Below, one piece after another: positions 1 through 8,005 of a DNA stretch of 64,000 bases. The notes beneath the pieces are model-generated. The model was not told the origin of the DNA. It ran no database searches and saw nothing but the letters and a program-made list of their open reading frames with translations. The stretch lies in contig CAZPKF010000012.1 of NCBI GenBank assembly GCA_964587155.1, forward strand, positions 1-64,000. Direction: 5' to 3'. A program made the position numbers and the translations under genes. Position 1 is the stretch's first letter; each line of letters starts with the position of its first letter. This DNA comes from Hallerella sp964587155 (GTDB lineage: Bacteria > Fibrobacterota > Fibrobacteria > Fibrobacterales > Fibrobacteraceae).

Positions 1-192
1 TCTAAAAAGGTTCAACTTGTAGAATTTGCCTAAACAAGAGTTAACTAAGAAATCATTTTTTTGTTGAATAAACCCGACCACCTTACGGTCAACGTAGAGG
101 ACGTTGTAAACGGCGCGGGATACGGCGTGCCAGGCCTTGTCGAATAGCGGTTCACCTATGCGGAACAGTTCCTTGGCCTTGTGCGTTTTCGG
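1..192 (-). pseudogene. Truncated coding remnant at the left window edge
   Basis: Read leftwards, this stretch encodes a protein-like segment (for example KELFRIGEPLFDKAW, then AVYNVLYVDRKVVGF) that runs off the window. An in-frame TAA lies just upstream at 193-195 and no ATG follows it. Either the start is missing or a rare start is used. The amino acid composition looks like a genuine protein rather than a shadow frame, but I do not recognise the family. It could be a degraded gene or the N-terminal part of one continuing outside the window. Confidence 0.3.
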
Positions 193-290
193 TTATTGGG
201 GGTGGATTGAGATTCCGTTTAGTTTACAGACTCTCTTTAACGCAGGAATTCGCGGAGAGATGCGTTCCGTTAAAATTAGGGCTTGTAAAA

Positions 291-313
291 AACGCCCGGC
301 GTAGCCGGGCGTT
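291..313 (-). terminator. Rho-independent terminator after the ABC-F gene
   Basis: A perfect 10-bp inverted repeat (AACGCCCGGC / GCCGGGCGTT) with a 3-nt loop. On the minus strand it is followed by a T-rich run. It lies 9 bp past the ABC-F stop codon, so it terminates that transcript. Confidence 0.85.
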
Positions 314-322
314 GAATGTTCC

Positions 323-1918
323 TTATTTCTTCTTTTTCTTTTTGGATTCAAACCATTCGTCAAAGGTGATGGTCCTGTCCAGATAACCGTCTGGTCGCAG
401 TTCCAAAACGCGGTTTGCGAGTGTTTCGGCAAATTCGTGGTCTTCTGTGCAAAAGAGGATGGGGCCTTTGTATGCGACAAGTCCATTGTTCAAAGCTGTG
501 ATGGATTCCAAATCCAAGTGGGCTGTCGGTTCGTCCAACATCAGCATATTCGCATTCGAAAGCATCATCCGGCTGAGCATGCAGCGCACTTTTTCGCCAC
601 CGGAAAGTACCTTGGCAGATTTCAGAGCTTCTTCGCCGGTGAACAGCATTCTGCCTAGGAATCCGCGGATAAATGTTTCGTCCTGTTCCTTGCTGAAGCC
701 GCGCAGCCAATCGACGAGCGAAATGTCTTCGCCGAAAAAGGCGTCGTTGTTTTTGGGGAAGTAACTAGAAGAAATTGTCGTTCCCCATTTGACTTTTCCC
801 GATTTGATGTTTTCCGGGTCTTGGATGGCTTCGAAAAAGGCCGTTTTGAGTGTTCCGTATTCGCCGACCAAAGCGACTTTGTCGCCGCCGCCCAACGAAA
901 AGTTCAAATGTTCCAAGCGGTTTCCATCGCCGCCGTCAACTGTCAAATCCTTGACTTCCAAAACGATTTTCCCCGGTTCCCGGTCCATTTTGAAACTGAC
1001 CCAAGGGAATTTGCGGCTGGATGCGGGCATTTCTTCGACGGACATTTTGTCGAGAAGCTTTTTACGGCTTGTCGCCTGTTTGGCTTTGGATGCGTTCGAA
1101 GCGAAACGTTGGATAAAGGCTTTCAGTTCGGCGATTTTTTCTTCGGCGCGGCGGTTCTGGTCTTTGCGCTGTTTTTGGGCAAGCTGGCTCGCTTCGTACC
1201 AGAATTCATAGTTTCCCGCATAAAGATGGATGCGACCGTAGTCGATGTCGCAAATGTTCGTACACACCGTATTCAAGAAGTGCCTGTCGTGAGATACGAC
1301 AATGACTGTGTTTTCAAATCTTTCCAAATAATCTTCAAGCCAGCCGACGCACTCTAAATCCATGTGGTTTGTCGGTTCGTCGAGAAGCAAAATGTCTGGG
1401 TTGCCGAAAAGGGCTTGCGCGAGCAAAACTCGGATTTTTTCGTTTCCATCGAGCTCTTTCATGAGCTTCAAATGGGATTCTTCCGGGATGTCTAAGCCTT
1501 TGAGGAGCGTTCCCGCCGAAGATTCGGCTTCGTATCCGCCCATTTCTCCGAATTTGGTTTCCAAATCGATGGCTTCCATGCCTTCGGCTTCGGACATTTC
1601 CGCTTTCGCGTAAAGCTCGTCGCGGCGTTTGCCGATTTTGTACAGTTCGGGATATCCCATCATGACGGTTTCTAAAACCGTATTTTCTTCATAGGCAAAG
1701 TGGTCTTGTTTCAAAACGGAAATGCGTTCGTTCGCATCGTGAGTCACATCGCCCGTGTTCGGTTCCAGTTCTCCCGAAAGGATTTTCAAAAAAGTGGATT
1801 TGCCGGCACCGTTCGCACCGATAATTCCATAACAGTTCCCTTTGCGGAAAGAAAGGTTGACATCTTTGAAAAGCACGCGGCTTCCGTATTGCAGACTGAC
1901 ATTGGACACATTGAGCAT
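323..1918 (-). CDS. ABC-F family ATPase, YbiT-like
   Basis: A soluble tandem-ATPase protein of 531 aa, matching the length and architecture of the YbiT subgroup of ABC-F proteins, which act on ribosomes and have no membrane domain. The first nucleotide-binding domain has Walker A GANGAGKST (residues 34-42), Walker B with LLLDEPTNHMD, and the switch VSHDRHF. Its signature is LDGNEKIR, degenerate as in YbiT. A charged linker helix follows. The second domain has an intact LSGGEK signature and LMLDEPTAHLD. Its Walker A, however, reads GEYGTLKT near residue 349, losing the last loop glycine, and the switch region is CTEDHEF. The second site is therefore probably impaired. The gene stands alone with its own terminator. 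The family call is firm; the cellular role is not visible. Confidence 0.9.
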   Translation of the reverse strand: MLNVSNVSLQYGSRVLFKDVNLSFRKGNCYGIIGANGAGKSTFLKILSGELEPNTGDVTHDANERISVLKQDHFAYEENTVLETVMMGYPELYKIGKRRDELYAKAEMSEAEGMEAIDLETKFGEMGGYEAESSAGTLLKGLDIPEESHLKLMKELDGNEKIRVLLAQALFGNPDILLLDEPTNHMDLECVGWLEDYLERFENTVIVVSHDRHFLNTVCTNICDIDYGRIHLYAGNYEFWYEASQLAQKQRKDQNRRAEEKIAELKAFIQRFASNASKAKQATSRKKLLDKMSVEEMPASSRKFPWVSFKMDREPGKIVLEVKDLTVDGGDGNRLEHLNFSLGGGDKVALVGEYGTLKTAFFEAIQDPENIKSGKVKWGTTISSSYFPKNNDAFFGEDISLVDWLRGFSKEQDETFIRGFLGRMLFTGEEALKSAKVLSGGEKVRCMLSRMMLSNANMLMLDEPTAHLDLESITALNNGLVAYKGPILFCTEDHEFAETLANRVLELRPDGYLDRTITFDEWFESKKKKKK

Positions 1919-1982
1919 GGCGCCAAAGATAGTAAATATCCGGGGCGCTGTCGTGCGCTTTGTCCGTTCCCCTCCGGTTTTA

Positions 1983-2522
1983 TCACGGATACATTTTGTT
2001 CAGCAACGCTTTGAGCTGTTCCAGACTTTTTTGAGAAGAATCCCCGAACCGGTAAAAAGAGCCGTCCTTGTTCACGACAAAGACAACGGGAACATATCCA
2101 GTGCCGTATTTGGGGCCGAATTTCGCATTCACGTCTTGGAAGATGGGGAAGGTCGCGTTGAACTGGTCGATGAATAGCCGGACGTCATTCTTTTTGATGC
2201 CGCCGCCAATCGAGATGCCGATGCCGTAAACGCCTTTATCTGCGTATTGTTTGACAAGTTCCTGCATCACGGGAAAATTCGCCTGGCAATGGGGGCATTT
2301 GGGGCTAAAGTAAAAGATGATGAGCGGTTTGCCTTCGAAATGTGCAAAGAGCATTCCCGGATCGTTTATCCCGGCGAGAGGAAGGGTAAAATCCATTTGA
2401 AGGGTTTTGCCGGAAGCGGAATCGAGCATTAGCTCCGGGGCTTCTTGTTTTACATCGGCCTGTCCAAAGGCGAAAACGGTACACAATGCTATCAACGATG
2501 CGGCTTTGACGCAAAAACGCAT
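1983..2522 (-). CDS. Exported TlpA/ResA-like thioredoxin-fold protein
   Basis: A 179-aa protein with an N-terminal signal peptide (MRFCVKAASLIALCTVFAFG) followed by a redoxin domain. The active site CPHC sits in FYFSPKCPHCQANF, and the expected cis-proline appears in GYVPVVFV. Family members act in the periplasm as thiol-disulfide reductases, for instance in cytochrome c maturation or disulfide repair. The specific partner cannot be told from this context. It lies about 93 bp downstream of asnS on the same strand and may be co-transcribed with it. Confidence 0.85.
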   Translation of the reverse strand: MRFCVKAASLIALCTVFAFGQADVKQEAPELMLDSASGKTLQMDFTLPLAGINDPGMLFAHFEGKPLIIFYFSPKCPHCQANFPVMQELVKQYADKGVYGIGISIGGGIKKNDVRLFIDQFNATFPIFQDVNAKFGPKYGTGYVPVVFVVNKDGSFYRFGDSSQKSLEQLKALLNKMYP

Positions 2523-2615
2523 AGGATGAAAAACTCCTGTTTAGGCTAGTCTGTAAAATACAAAAAGAATGACGGAAAGCAACAGCGCTCGACGTAGATT
2601 TTTAGAGGGCATCGG

Positions 2616-3914
2616 TCAGGGCTTTAGACGGTGCGGCATCCGCGGGAAAGCTCCCGTTTCGCGGACATGGGGGAGGTTGCAAATCCAAGCGACCGTTCTT
2701 TCGAGGCCGAGTCCGAATCCGGCGTGGGGAACGGAGCCGTAGCGGCGTACATCGAGATACCACGAATAAACGTCGGGCGAAAGGCCCTGTTTTTCAATTG
2801 CCTTTTCGAGAACGCCGAGGTCTTCTTCTCGCTGTCCGCCTCCGATGATTTCCCCGAATCCTTCGGGCGCGAGAATATCCATGTTGCGAACGACTTTTGG
2901 GTTTTCCGCACTGCGTTTCATATAAAAGGGCTTGATTTCGGCGGGGTAGTCGTAAACGACGACTGGGCGGTTAAAGTGGCTGCCGACAATGGTTTCGTCT
3001 GCGCCGCCAAAGTCATCTCCCCATTTGAAGTCCACGCCTGCATCGCGGATGATTTTGACGGCATCCGTGTAACTGACTCGGGCGAATGGTTCGTTTGCCG
3101 TGATTTCCAAGGCATGGGTGTCGCGGCCCAATTTTTCGAGTTCCTTTTGACAATCCGAAAGGACTGCCCGGGTGATTTCTTGGACAAGTCCTTCGGCAAG
3201 TTCAATGTCTCCGTCCAAATCCATATAAGCGACTTCCGGTTCGACCATCCAAAATTCGGTCAAATGCCGGCGCGTGTTGGAATTTTCCGCCCGGAACGTG
3301 GGGCCAAAGCAGTAAGCTCTGCCGAATGCGGCTGCAGCCGCTTCCATGTAAAGTTGTCCGCTTTGTGAAAGGTAAGCCGTGTCCTCGAAGTAGGGCGTTG
3401 CGAAAAGCGTACTGGAACCTTCGCATTCGTTCGGGGTGAAAATCGGGGCGTCAACCAGTGTGAAGTCGCGAAAGTCAAAGTAATCCCGGATCGCTTTGGC
3501 GATGCGGTGCCGTACGGTTAGAATGGCATGCTCGCGGGAGCTGCGAATCCAAAGGTGACGCCAATCCATCAAAAAGTCGGTGCCGTGTTCTTTTGGGGAA
3601 ATCGGATAGTTTTCCGTTTTCGAGACCGTTTCCACATGGGATGCGATGACTTCGAATCCATTCGGTGCTTTCGGGGATTCGACGACTTTTCCTTTGACGC
3701 GGATGGCGCTTTCTTGAGTCAGGTGTTTGATTTCTTCAAAGTTCTCGGCGGAGACATCGGTCACGCCGGCGACGACTTGGACGAAACCCGTTCCGTCGCG
3801 GAATTGGATGAAGCATACTTTTCCGGAGGAGCGCACTCGGGTAGCCCAACCGGCCAAATCGACTTCTTGACCGATGAAATCTTTCAAATGGCGAATGTAA
3901 ATCTTTTGGAGCAT
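2616..3914 (-). CDS. asnS: Asparaginyl-tRNA synthetase
   Basis: A class IIb aminoacyl-tRNA synthetase of 432 aa that charges tRNA-Asn. It has the N-terminal OB-fold anticodon-binding domain (VDLAGWATRVRSSGKVCFIQFRD), then motif 2 FRAENSNTRRHLTEFWMVEPE-type sequence, and motif 3 GFGLGLERTVAWI near the C-terminus. The FRAENSNT version of motif 2 is characteristic of AsnRS rather than AspRS. An in-frame start 12 codons upstream exists, but the start chosen here (MLQKIYIRHLKDF) aligns with the usual AsnRS N-terminus. It is divergent from the TonB-dependent receptor gene across a 95-bp gap. Confidence 0.93.
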   Translation of the reverse strand: MLQKIYIRHLKDFIGQEVDLAGWATRVRSSGKVCFIQFRDGTGFVQVVAGVTDVSAENFEEIKHLTQESAIRVKGKVVESPKAPNGFEVIASHVETVSKTENYPISPKEHGTDFLMDWRHLWIRSSREHAILTVRHRIAKAIRDYFDFRDFTLVDAPIFTPNECEGSSTLFATPYFEDTAYLSQSGQLYMEAAAAAFGRAYCFGPTFRAENSNTRRHLTEFWMVEPEVAYMDLDGDIELAEGLVQEITRAVLSDCQKELEKLGRDTHALEITANEPFARVSYTDAVKIIRDAGVDFKWGDDFGGADETIVGSHFNRPVVVYDYPAEIKPFYMKRSAENPKVVRNMDILAPEGFGEIIGGGQREEDLGVLEKAIEKQGLSPDVYSWYLDVRRYGSVPHAGFGLGLERTVAWICNLPHVRETGAFPRMPHRLKP

Positions 3915-4009
3915 GGCGAAAAAATAGACAAATATCCATTGGGTTGGCAAAAGCCTTTCTTTTGAAAAAGGCGGCGAAACGGTAAATTTGTATATTTATC
4001 CAACACGTT

Positions 4010-6367
4010 ATGTTGAAACGAATTTTTGCCTCTCTTTGCTTTTTATTTCCCGTTTTCGCGATGGCTGCGCCTACCGCAATTGTCGGAACCGTCTTAGAAG
4101 CGGAAACAGATCACGCCCTGTCTTCGGTAGCCATTCTCTATGAATCGGGAAGAGCTTTGGGAGAATCCGATGGTGGAGGCCGTTTTGAATTGACGACGGA
4201 TTCGCGGAGCGCGAAGCTGGTCTTTGTCAAGGAAGGCTTCGACACGCTGCACGTTTCCTTGGATGACTTCGCCGATCTTTTGGACATTGTCGTCGTATTG
4301 CATCCGAACGTGCGGAACTTGGGCGAAAGCACTGTCATCGGCGGCGAAAAAAAAGCGGAATGGCCGGAACCTTCGCGGATGACCGTGGAACAACTCGAAG
4401 ACGTGAGCGGAATGCGGTTTGACGTTGCCGAACTCTTGACATCTGTCGAAGGTGTTTCGGGGCAAAAGGATTTTTCTAGCGAATTGTTTTACGATGGCTC
4501 CCGCGCAGAGGAAGTCGGTTATCATTTGGGACGTCTCCGCATCCCGAATATGCGGCATTTGGATATAGGCTTTCCGGGAAACCTCTCGGTCATCAATCCC
4601 CACTTGCTGCGCTCCATCGACATTTACGATAATTACGGAGAAGGTCCCGTGGGGCAAGGTCTTGCCACATCTGTCGATTACATCCCGGAAACGCTTTCCG
4701 GAGAAGAGTTCGAAGTGGGGCTTTCCGCCGGGACGACCATGCGCGAAATAACCGTGGGCGGGCCCTTTCTTTTTTGGGATGCGTTCCGTTTCAGTTTCCG
4801 CTTTCTCGATTCCGAAATGCTGAAGAATATGGGCGAGAAATTCTTTACGGAGTTCCGCAAGCGCGATTCCAGCTGCGAAGATTGCTCCACGGAAAATTCG
4901 GACTCCTTTGACCTGACTTCGTTCGACCTGTTCGCCCAGCTGTCCGGACACGACTCGTTGGGAAACCGCTGGATGGTCAATGGGATTTACAGCAGCGATG
5001 AATACACGGTCCGCCAGGATACGACGACTTCATTGGAAACATCCAACAGCGTCGATATCATTCGAGGCAGCCGTTCTTACGGCGTTCTGGGTTTAGAGTA
5101 CCAGTCGGCTTTGGGGACTAGCTTCCATGGAGGCGTTGTCCGGGAAGCGGCTTCGGACACGCTCCGCGATACGACCGGCTATCGGCAAGACGCCCTGCCG
5201 GAAAATGCGACATTCATCGACGGCTACGATCAGACGAAAACGACTTTTTCGTTCGGCATGGACAGGCCTTTCCCCGGGCAGCTTTTCGGCGCGGACCTTT
5301 CGGGGGCGATTCTTTACGAGCATCACCTCATCACTCGGAAGTGGCCGGATTTTTCGAATTCCCAAAAGACGGAGTTGAACATGGGCGTTCTTTCGGGAAC
5401 GGGCCGCCTTTCGTGGACATCCGATGCGCAAAAGACCATCTTTGCGTTTGGCGCTTTGGCGGATTTTGACGGCAACGGCTCTCCGATGATTTCTTTGGAC
5501 GTTGACCGCAACTTGTCCGCCGGGACACCTGGACTTCTCCCCGGTGAAGGCGTCCGCGTGTTTGGAAACGCCGCGTGGCGGGGTGATTTCCGTGAAACGT
5601 GGAATGCGGGGAAATTGCAAAGCGATATCGTGACAGGTTCTTCTGCTAAGCTGGGACTTGGATTTGCGAAAAAGCGTTTCAATGTCAGCGCGCATGGCTT
5701 TGGACGTTATTATCTGAATCCGGAATTGCCGGTTCCCTTAGCTTATGCGCATTATGATGAACTTTCATCCGCGGATTTCGCTTGGGTGCTCGGCGCATCC
5801 GCCAAGTTGGAAGCGCGGACGCTGCACCATTTTGCGCTAGGAATTAATGCGACTTCCGTTTACGGTGAATACTCCCTGGAAGACGGACGCTCTTTACCGT
5901 GGGACGCCAATTCCCGTTTGGATATGGCGACTTCTGTCCGCTATTATCCGCGGAAGGATTCTTTAGTGTCTGTCATTTTGACTCATCATGCCGGTTGGCA
6001 TAGGCCGCTTTATTATTACAAAATAAAATCCTCCCGTTCTGAATCCCGGACGCGTGGAACTCGGGAAATTCACGATTACAACGAATTCACGGATTTATTC
6101 CGCACCGATGTTCGCGTCAATCTGGATTTGCCTGGGCGCGTGTTCTTTTTCCGGAAGGTGCGTTTTTACGTCGAAGCGGATAATGTCTTTTCTGGCTTAG
6201 ATGTCGATGCGCTTAAGTTCTTGGGCGCAGACAATGCGCGCGAACGTTCGCAGGTTTCCCGCGATCCGGATGGCAAGTCTTCGAATGGTTACGAACTGGT
6301 GCCGTTTATGGCGAAAGGCATGGGACTTTATCTGCAATTTGGCGTTGAGGCCAACTTTGCCATTTAA
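4010..6367 (+). CDS. TonB-dependent receptor with N-terminal CarboxypepD-reg domain
   Basis: A 785-aa outer-membrane beta-barrel protein. A signal peptide (residues 1-19) precedes a carboxypeptidase-regulatory-like beta-sandwich (IVGTVLEAETDHALSSVAI...), then a plug-like region (residues about 110-240, including VINPHLLRSIDIYDNYGEG) and a long barrel of alternating aromatic strands. Such receptors import ligands using TonB energy; the substrate is not evident. A weak -10-like TATATT lies upstream, and no clear Shine-Dalgarno precedes the ATG. The last codons overlap the likely start of the following dipeptidase gene, so the two are probably translationally coupled. Confidence 0.85.
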   Translation: MLKRIFASLCFLFPVFAMAAPTAIVGTVLEAETDHALSSVAILYESGRALGESDGGGRFELTTDSRSAKLVFVKEGFDTLHVSLDDFADLLDIVVVLHPNVRNLGESTVIGGEKKAEWPEPSRMTVEQLEDVSGMRFDVAELLTSVEGVSGQKDFSSELFYDGSRAEEVGYHLGRLRIPNMRHLDIGFPGNLSVINPHLLRSIDIYDNYGEGPVGQGLATSVDYIPETLSGEEFEVGLSAGTTMREITVGGPFLFWDAFRFSFRFLDSEMLKNMGEKFFTEFRKRDSSCEDCSTENSDSFDLTSFDLFAQLSGHDSLGNRWMVNGIYSSDEYTVRQDTTTSLETSNSVDIIRGSRSYGVLGLEYQSALGTSFHGGVVREAASDTLRDTTGYRQDALPENATFIDGYDQTKTTFSFGMDRPFPGQLFGADLSGAILYEHHLITRKWPDFSNSQKTELNMGVLSGTGRLSWTSDAQKTIFAFGALADFDGNGSPMISLDVDRNLSAGTPGLLPGEGVRVFGNAAWRGDFRETWNAGKLQSDIVTGSSAKLGLGFAKKRFNVSAHGFGRYYLNPELPVPLAYAHYDELSSADFAWVLGASAKLEARTLHHFALGINATSVYGEYSLEDGRSLPWDANSRLDMATSVRYYPRKDSLVSVILTHHAGWHRPLYYYKIKSSRSESRTRGTREIHDYNEFTDLFRTDVRVNLDLPGRVFFFRKVRFYVEADNVFSGLDVDALKFLGADNARERSQVSRDPDGKSSNGYELVPFMAKGMGLYLQFGVEANFAI

Positions 6368-7073
6368 AATCGCCCTTTTCGTTTTTCTTCTGTCGGCGAT
6401 TCTGGGTGCGGAGTCCGTTTTTGTTCCCAAACACCCCAAAAAACCATTGCGCTTTTGCAAAGCTTATGCGGAGTGGGAAGCTTTTGTGGAAAAGGATTCT
6501 TCGTATGTGGAAATTTCCCAGTTTGCACACGTGAAGCTGGATTTGCGGTATGCGACATTTTCCAATGTGACGGGACACGATTTGTATTGCGGGGCGAAAA
6601 GGGCTTACTTGAAGCGGATGGCCGCCGAAAAATTTCAAAAAGCGGTTCGGCTATTGCAAAAAGAGAAGCCGGGATACGGATTCATCGTCTTTGATGCGGC
6701 GCGGCCCGTTTATGCGCAAGGAAAACTCCGTGAAACTGTTGTCGGAACGCCCTTTGCCGATTTTGTTTCGAACCCGAAACGCGGCAGTGTACATAATTTC
6801 GGCTATGCGTTGGACTTGACCCTTTCGGATGCGGAAGGGGCACCGCTAGACATGGGAACGGATTTTGATTCTTTTGAAGCGAAAGCGGGCGAACGGGGAG
6901 AGTCCGCTGCTCTGAAAAAAGGAACGCTGACCGGGGAACAGGTTGAAAATCGGAAATTGCTCCGCCGTATGATGAAAAAAGCGGGATTTCTCCCGCTCCC
7001 CTCGGAATGGTGGCATTTCAACGCCATTCCGTCTAAAACGATTCGGGCCACTGGCGAATTGCCGCCCTTTTGA
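6357..7073 (+). CDS. VanX/DdpX-type D-alanyl-D-alanine dipeptidase
   Basis: A zinc peptidase of the M15D type that cleaves D-Ala-D-Ala dipeptide, used for cell-wall recycling or, in vancomycin-resistant strains, resistance. The zinc motif SVHNFGYALDL gives His and Asp ligands, and EWWHF near the C-terminus supplies the catalytic Glu and third His. The open frame reaches back into the receptor gene. The start chosen is TTG at 6357, because a GAGG lies 6 nt upstream and the peptide then begins with a clean signal sequence (LPFKIALFVFLLSAILGAES). A start at 6345 is possible. No vanH, vanA or vanRS-like genes are nearby, so a recycling role is more likely than resistance. Its 3' end overlaps the convergent tsaC gene by 41 bp. 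Confidence 0.85.
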   Translation: MPFKIALFVFLLSAILGAESVFVPKHPKKPLRFCKAYAEWEAFVEKDSSYVEISQFAHVKLDLRYATFSNVTGHDLYCGAKRAYLKRMAAEKFQKAVRLLQKEKPGYGFIVFDAARPVYAQGKLRETVVGTPFADFVSNPKRGSVHNFGYALDLTLSDAEGAPLDMGTDFDSFEAKAGERGESAALKKGTLTGEQVENRKLLRRMMKKAGFLPLPSEWWHFNAIPSKTIRATGELPPF

Positions 7074-8004
7074 GGCGGTCGTTGCAGGCGATGCCTACGC
7101 CTTCGTTCGGAATGGAATCAACCAAAATGAGCTTGTTTTCCGGCTTGTCCATTTGACGCATCAGGGAATAGAGGTTCGCCGCAGCTTCGCACAGATTTCC
7201 TGAAGGGGAAAGGTTCGCCGTGGGAGGAACGGGGGATTCTTCGTCACCAAAAGCGATGCGGACTGTTCCTTCCGGAATTTTTGCTTCGGCGGGAATCTTG
7301 CCGTAAAAAAGCGGGACTTGGGGCCGATAATGTCTATCAATCATTCCCGGTGCGGGAAGCGGGCCTTTGGGATTGGAGGTTGACTTGTGCATGCGCACGG
7401 AACCGGCGACCTTTTGAACCATTTCGGGCGTGATTCCTCCGGGGCGTAAAATGACAGGTTCCCCGTCGGGAAAAGAAATAATCGTGCTTTCCACGCCGAC
7501 GAGACAGGCGCCTCCGTCAACGATGCCGTCTATCGCAGAGCCTAGCTGTTCTGCAACGTGCACGGCGGTTGTCGGGCTGACATGTTGGAACAGGTTTGCA
7601 CTGGGGGCAGCTAGGGGAATGCCCGCTAAGCGGATGATTTTTTGCGCCACGGGATGGTTCGGAAAACGCACGGCAACGGTAGGAAGTCCGCTTGTCGCAA
7701 GATCCGGAATGGAATCTTTTTTGGGCAGGACAAGTGTCATTGGCCCCGGCCAATATGCTTTTGCCAAAAGCTGCGCTTTTTCGGGAATGTCGTGAGCGAC
7801 ATTTGAAAGCTCATCGATTGCGGCTATGTGCACGATCAGCGGATCGAAATGCGGGCGCTTTTTGGCTTCGAAAATTTTGGAAAGGGCGTTGGAATCGTAA
7901 GCGTTGCCGGCCAAGCCGTAAACGGTTTCCGTGGGAATGGCTACGATGCCGCCCTGTTTTAAAATTTCAGCGGCGGCTTCCGGGGTTGTCCACGGGGGAT
8001 ACAT
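7033..8004 (-). CDS. tsaC: L-threonylcarbamoyladenylate synthase (Sua5/YwlC type)
   Basis: Makes threonylcarbamoyl-AMP for the t6A37 modification of ANN-decoding tRNAs. The YrdC domain occupies about residues 1-200: GGIVAIPTETVYGLAGNA, KKRPHFDPLIVH, YWPGPMTLVL and SPTTAVHV. A C-terminal Sua5 domain follows, making the long (323 aa) form. The usual SANxSGRxSPT loop reads SANLFQHVSPT here. The ATG at 8004 sits 1 nt after the stop codon of the upstream DUF349 gene, so the pair is an operon. A longer frame upstream would lie inside that gene and is rejected. Confidence 0.92.
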   Translation of the reverse strand: MYPPWTTPEAAAEILKQGGIVAIPTETVYGLAGNAYDSNALSKIFEAKKRPHFDPLIVHIAAIDELSNVAHDIPEKAQLLAKAYWPGPMTLVLPKKDSIPDLATSGLPTVAVRFPNHPVAQKIIRLAGIPLAAPSANLFQHVSPTTAVHVAEQLGSAIDGIVDGGACLVGVESTIISFPDGEPVILRPGGITPEMVQKVAGSVRMHKSTSNPKGPLPAPGMIDRHYRPQVPLFYGKIPAEAKIPEGTVRIAFGDEESPVPPTANLSPSGNLCEAAANLYSLMRQMDKPENKLILVDSIPNEGVGIACNDRLKRAAIRQWPESF

Positions 8005-8005
8005 G

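Noticed and set aside
6357..7073. VanX-like dipeptidase as part of a vancomycin-resistance cluster
   Set aside because: No vanH, vanA ligase or two-component genes nearby; a single dipeptidase after a TonB receptor fits recycling or nutrition better.
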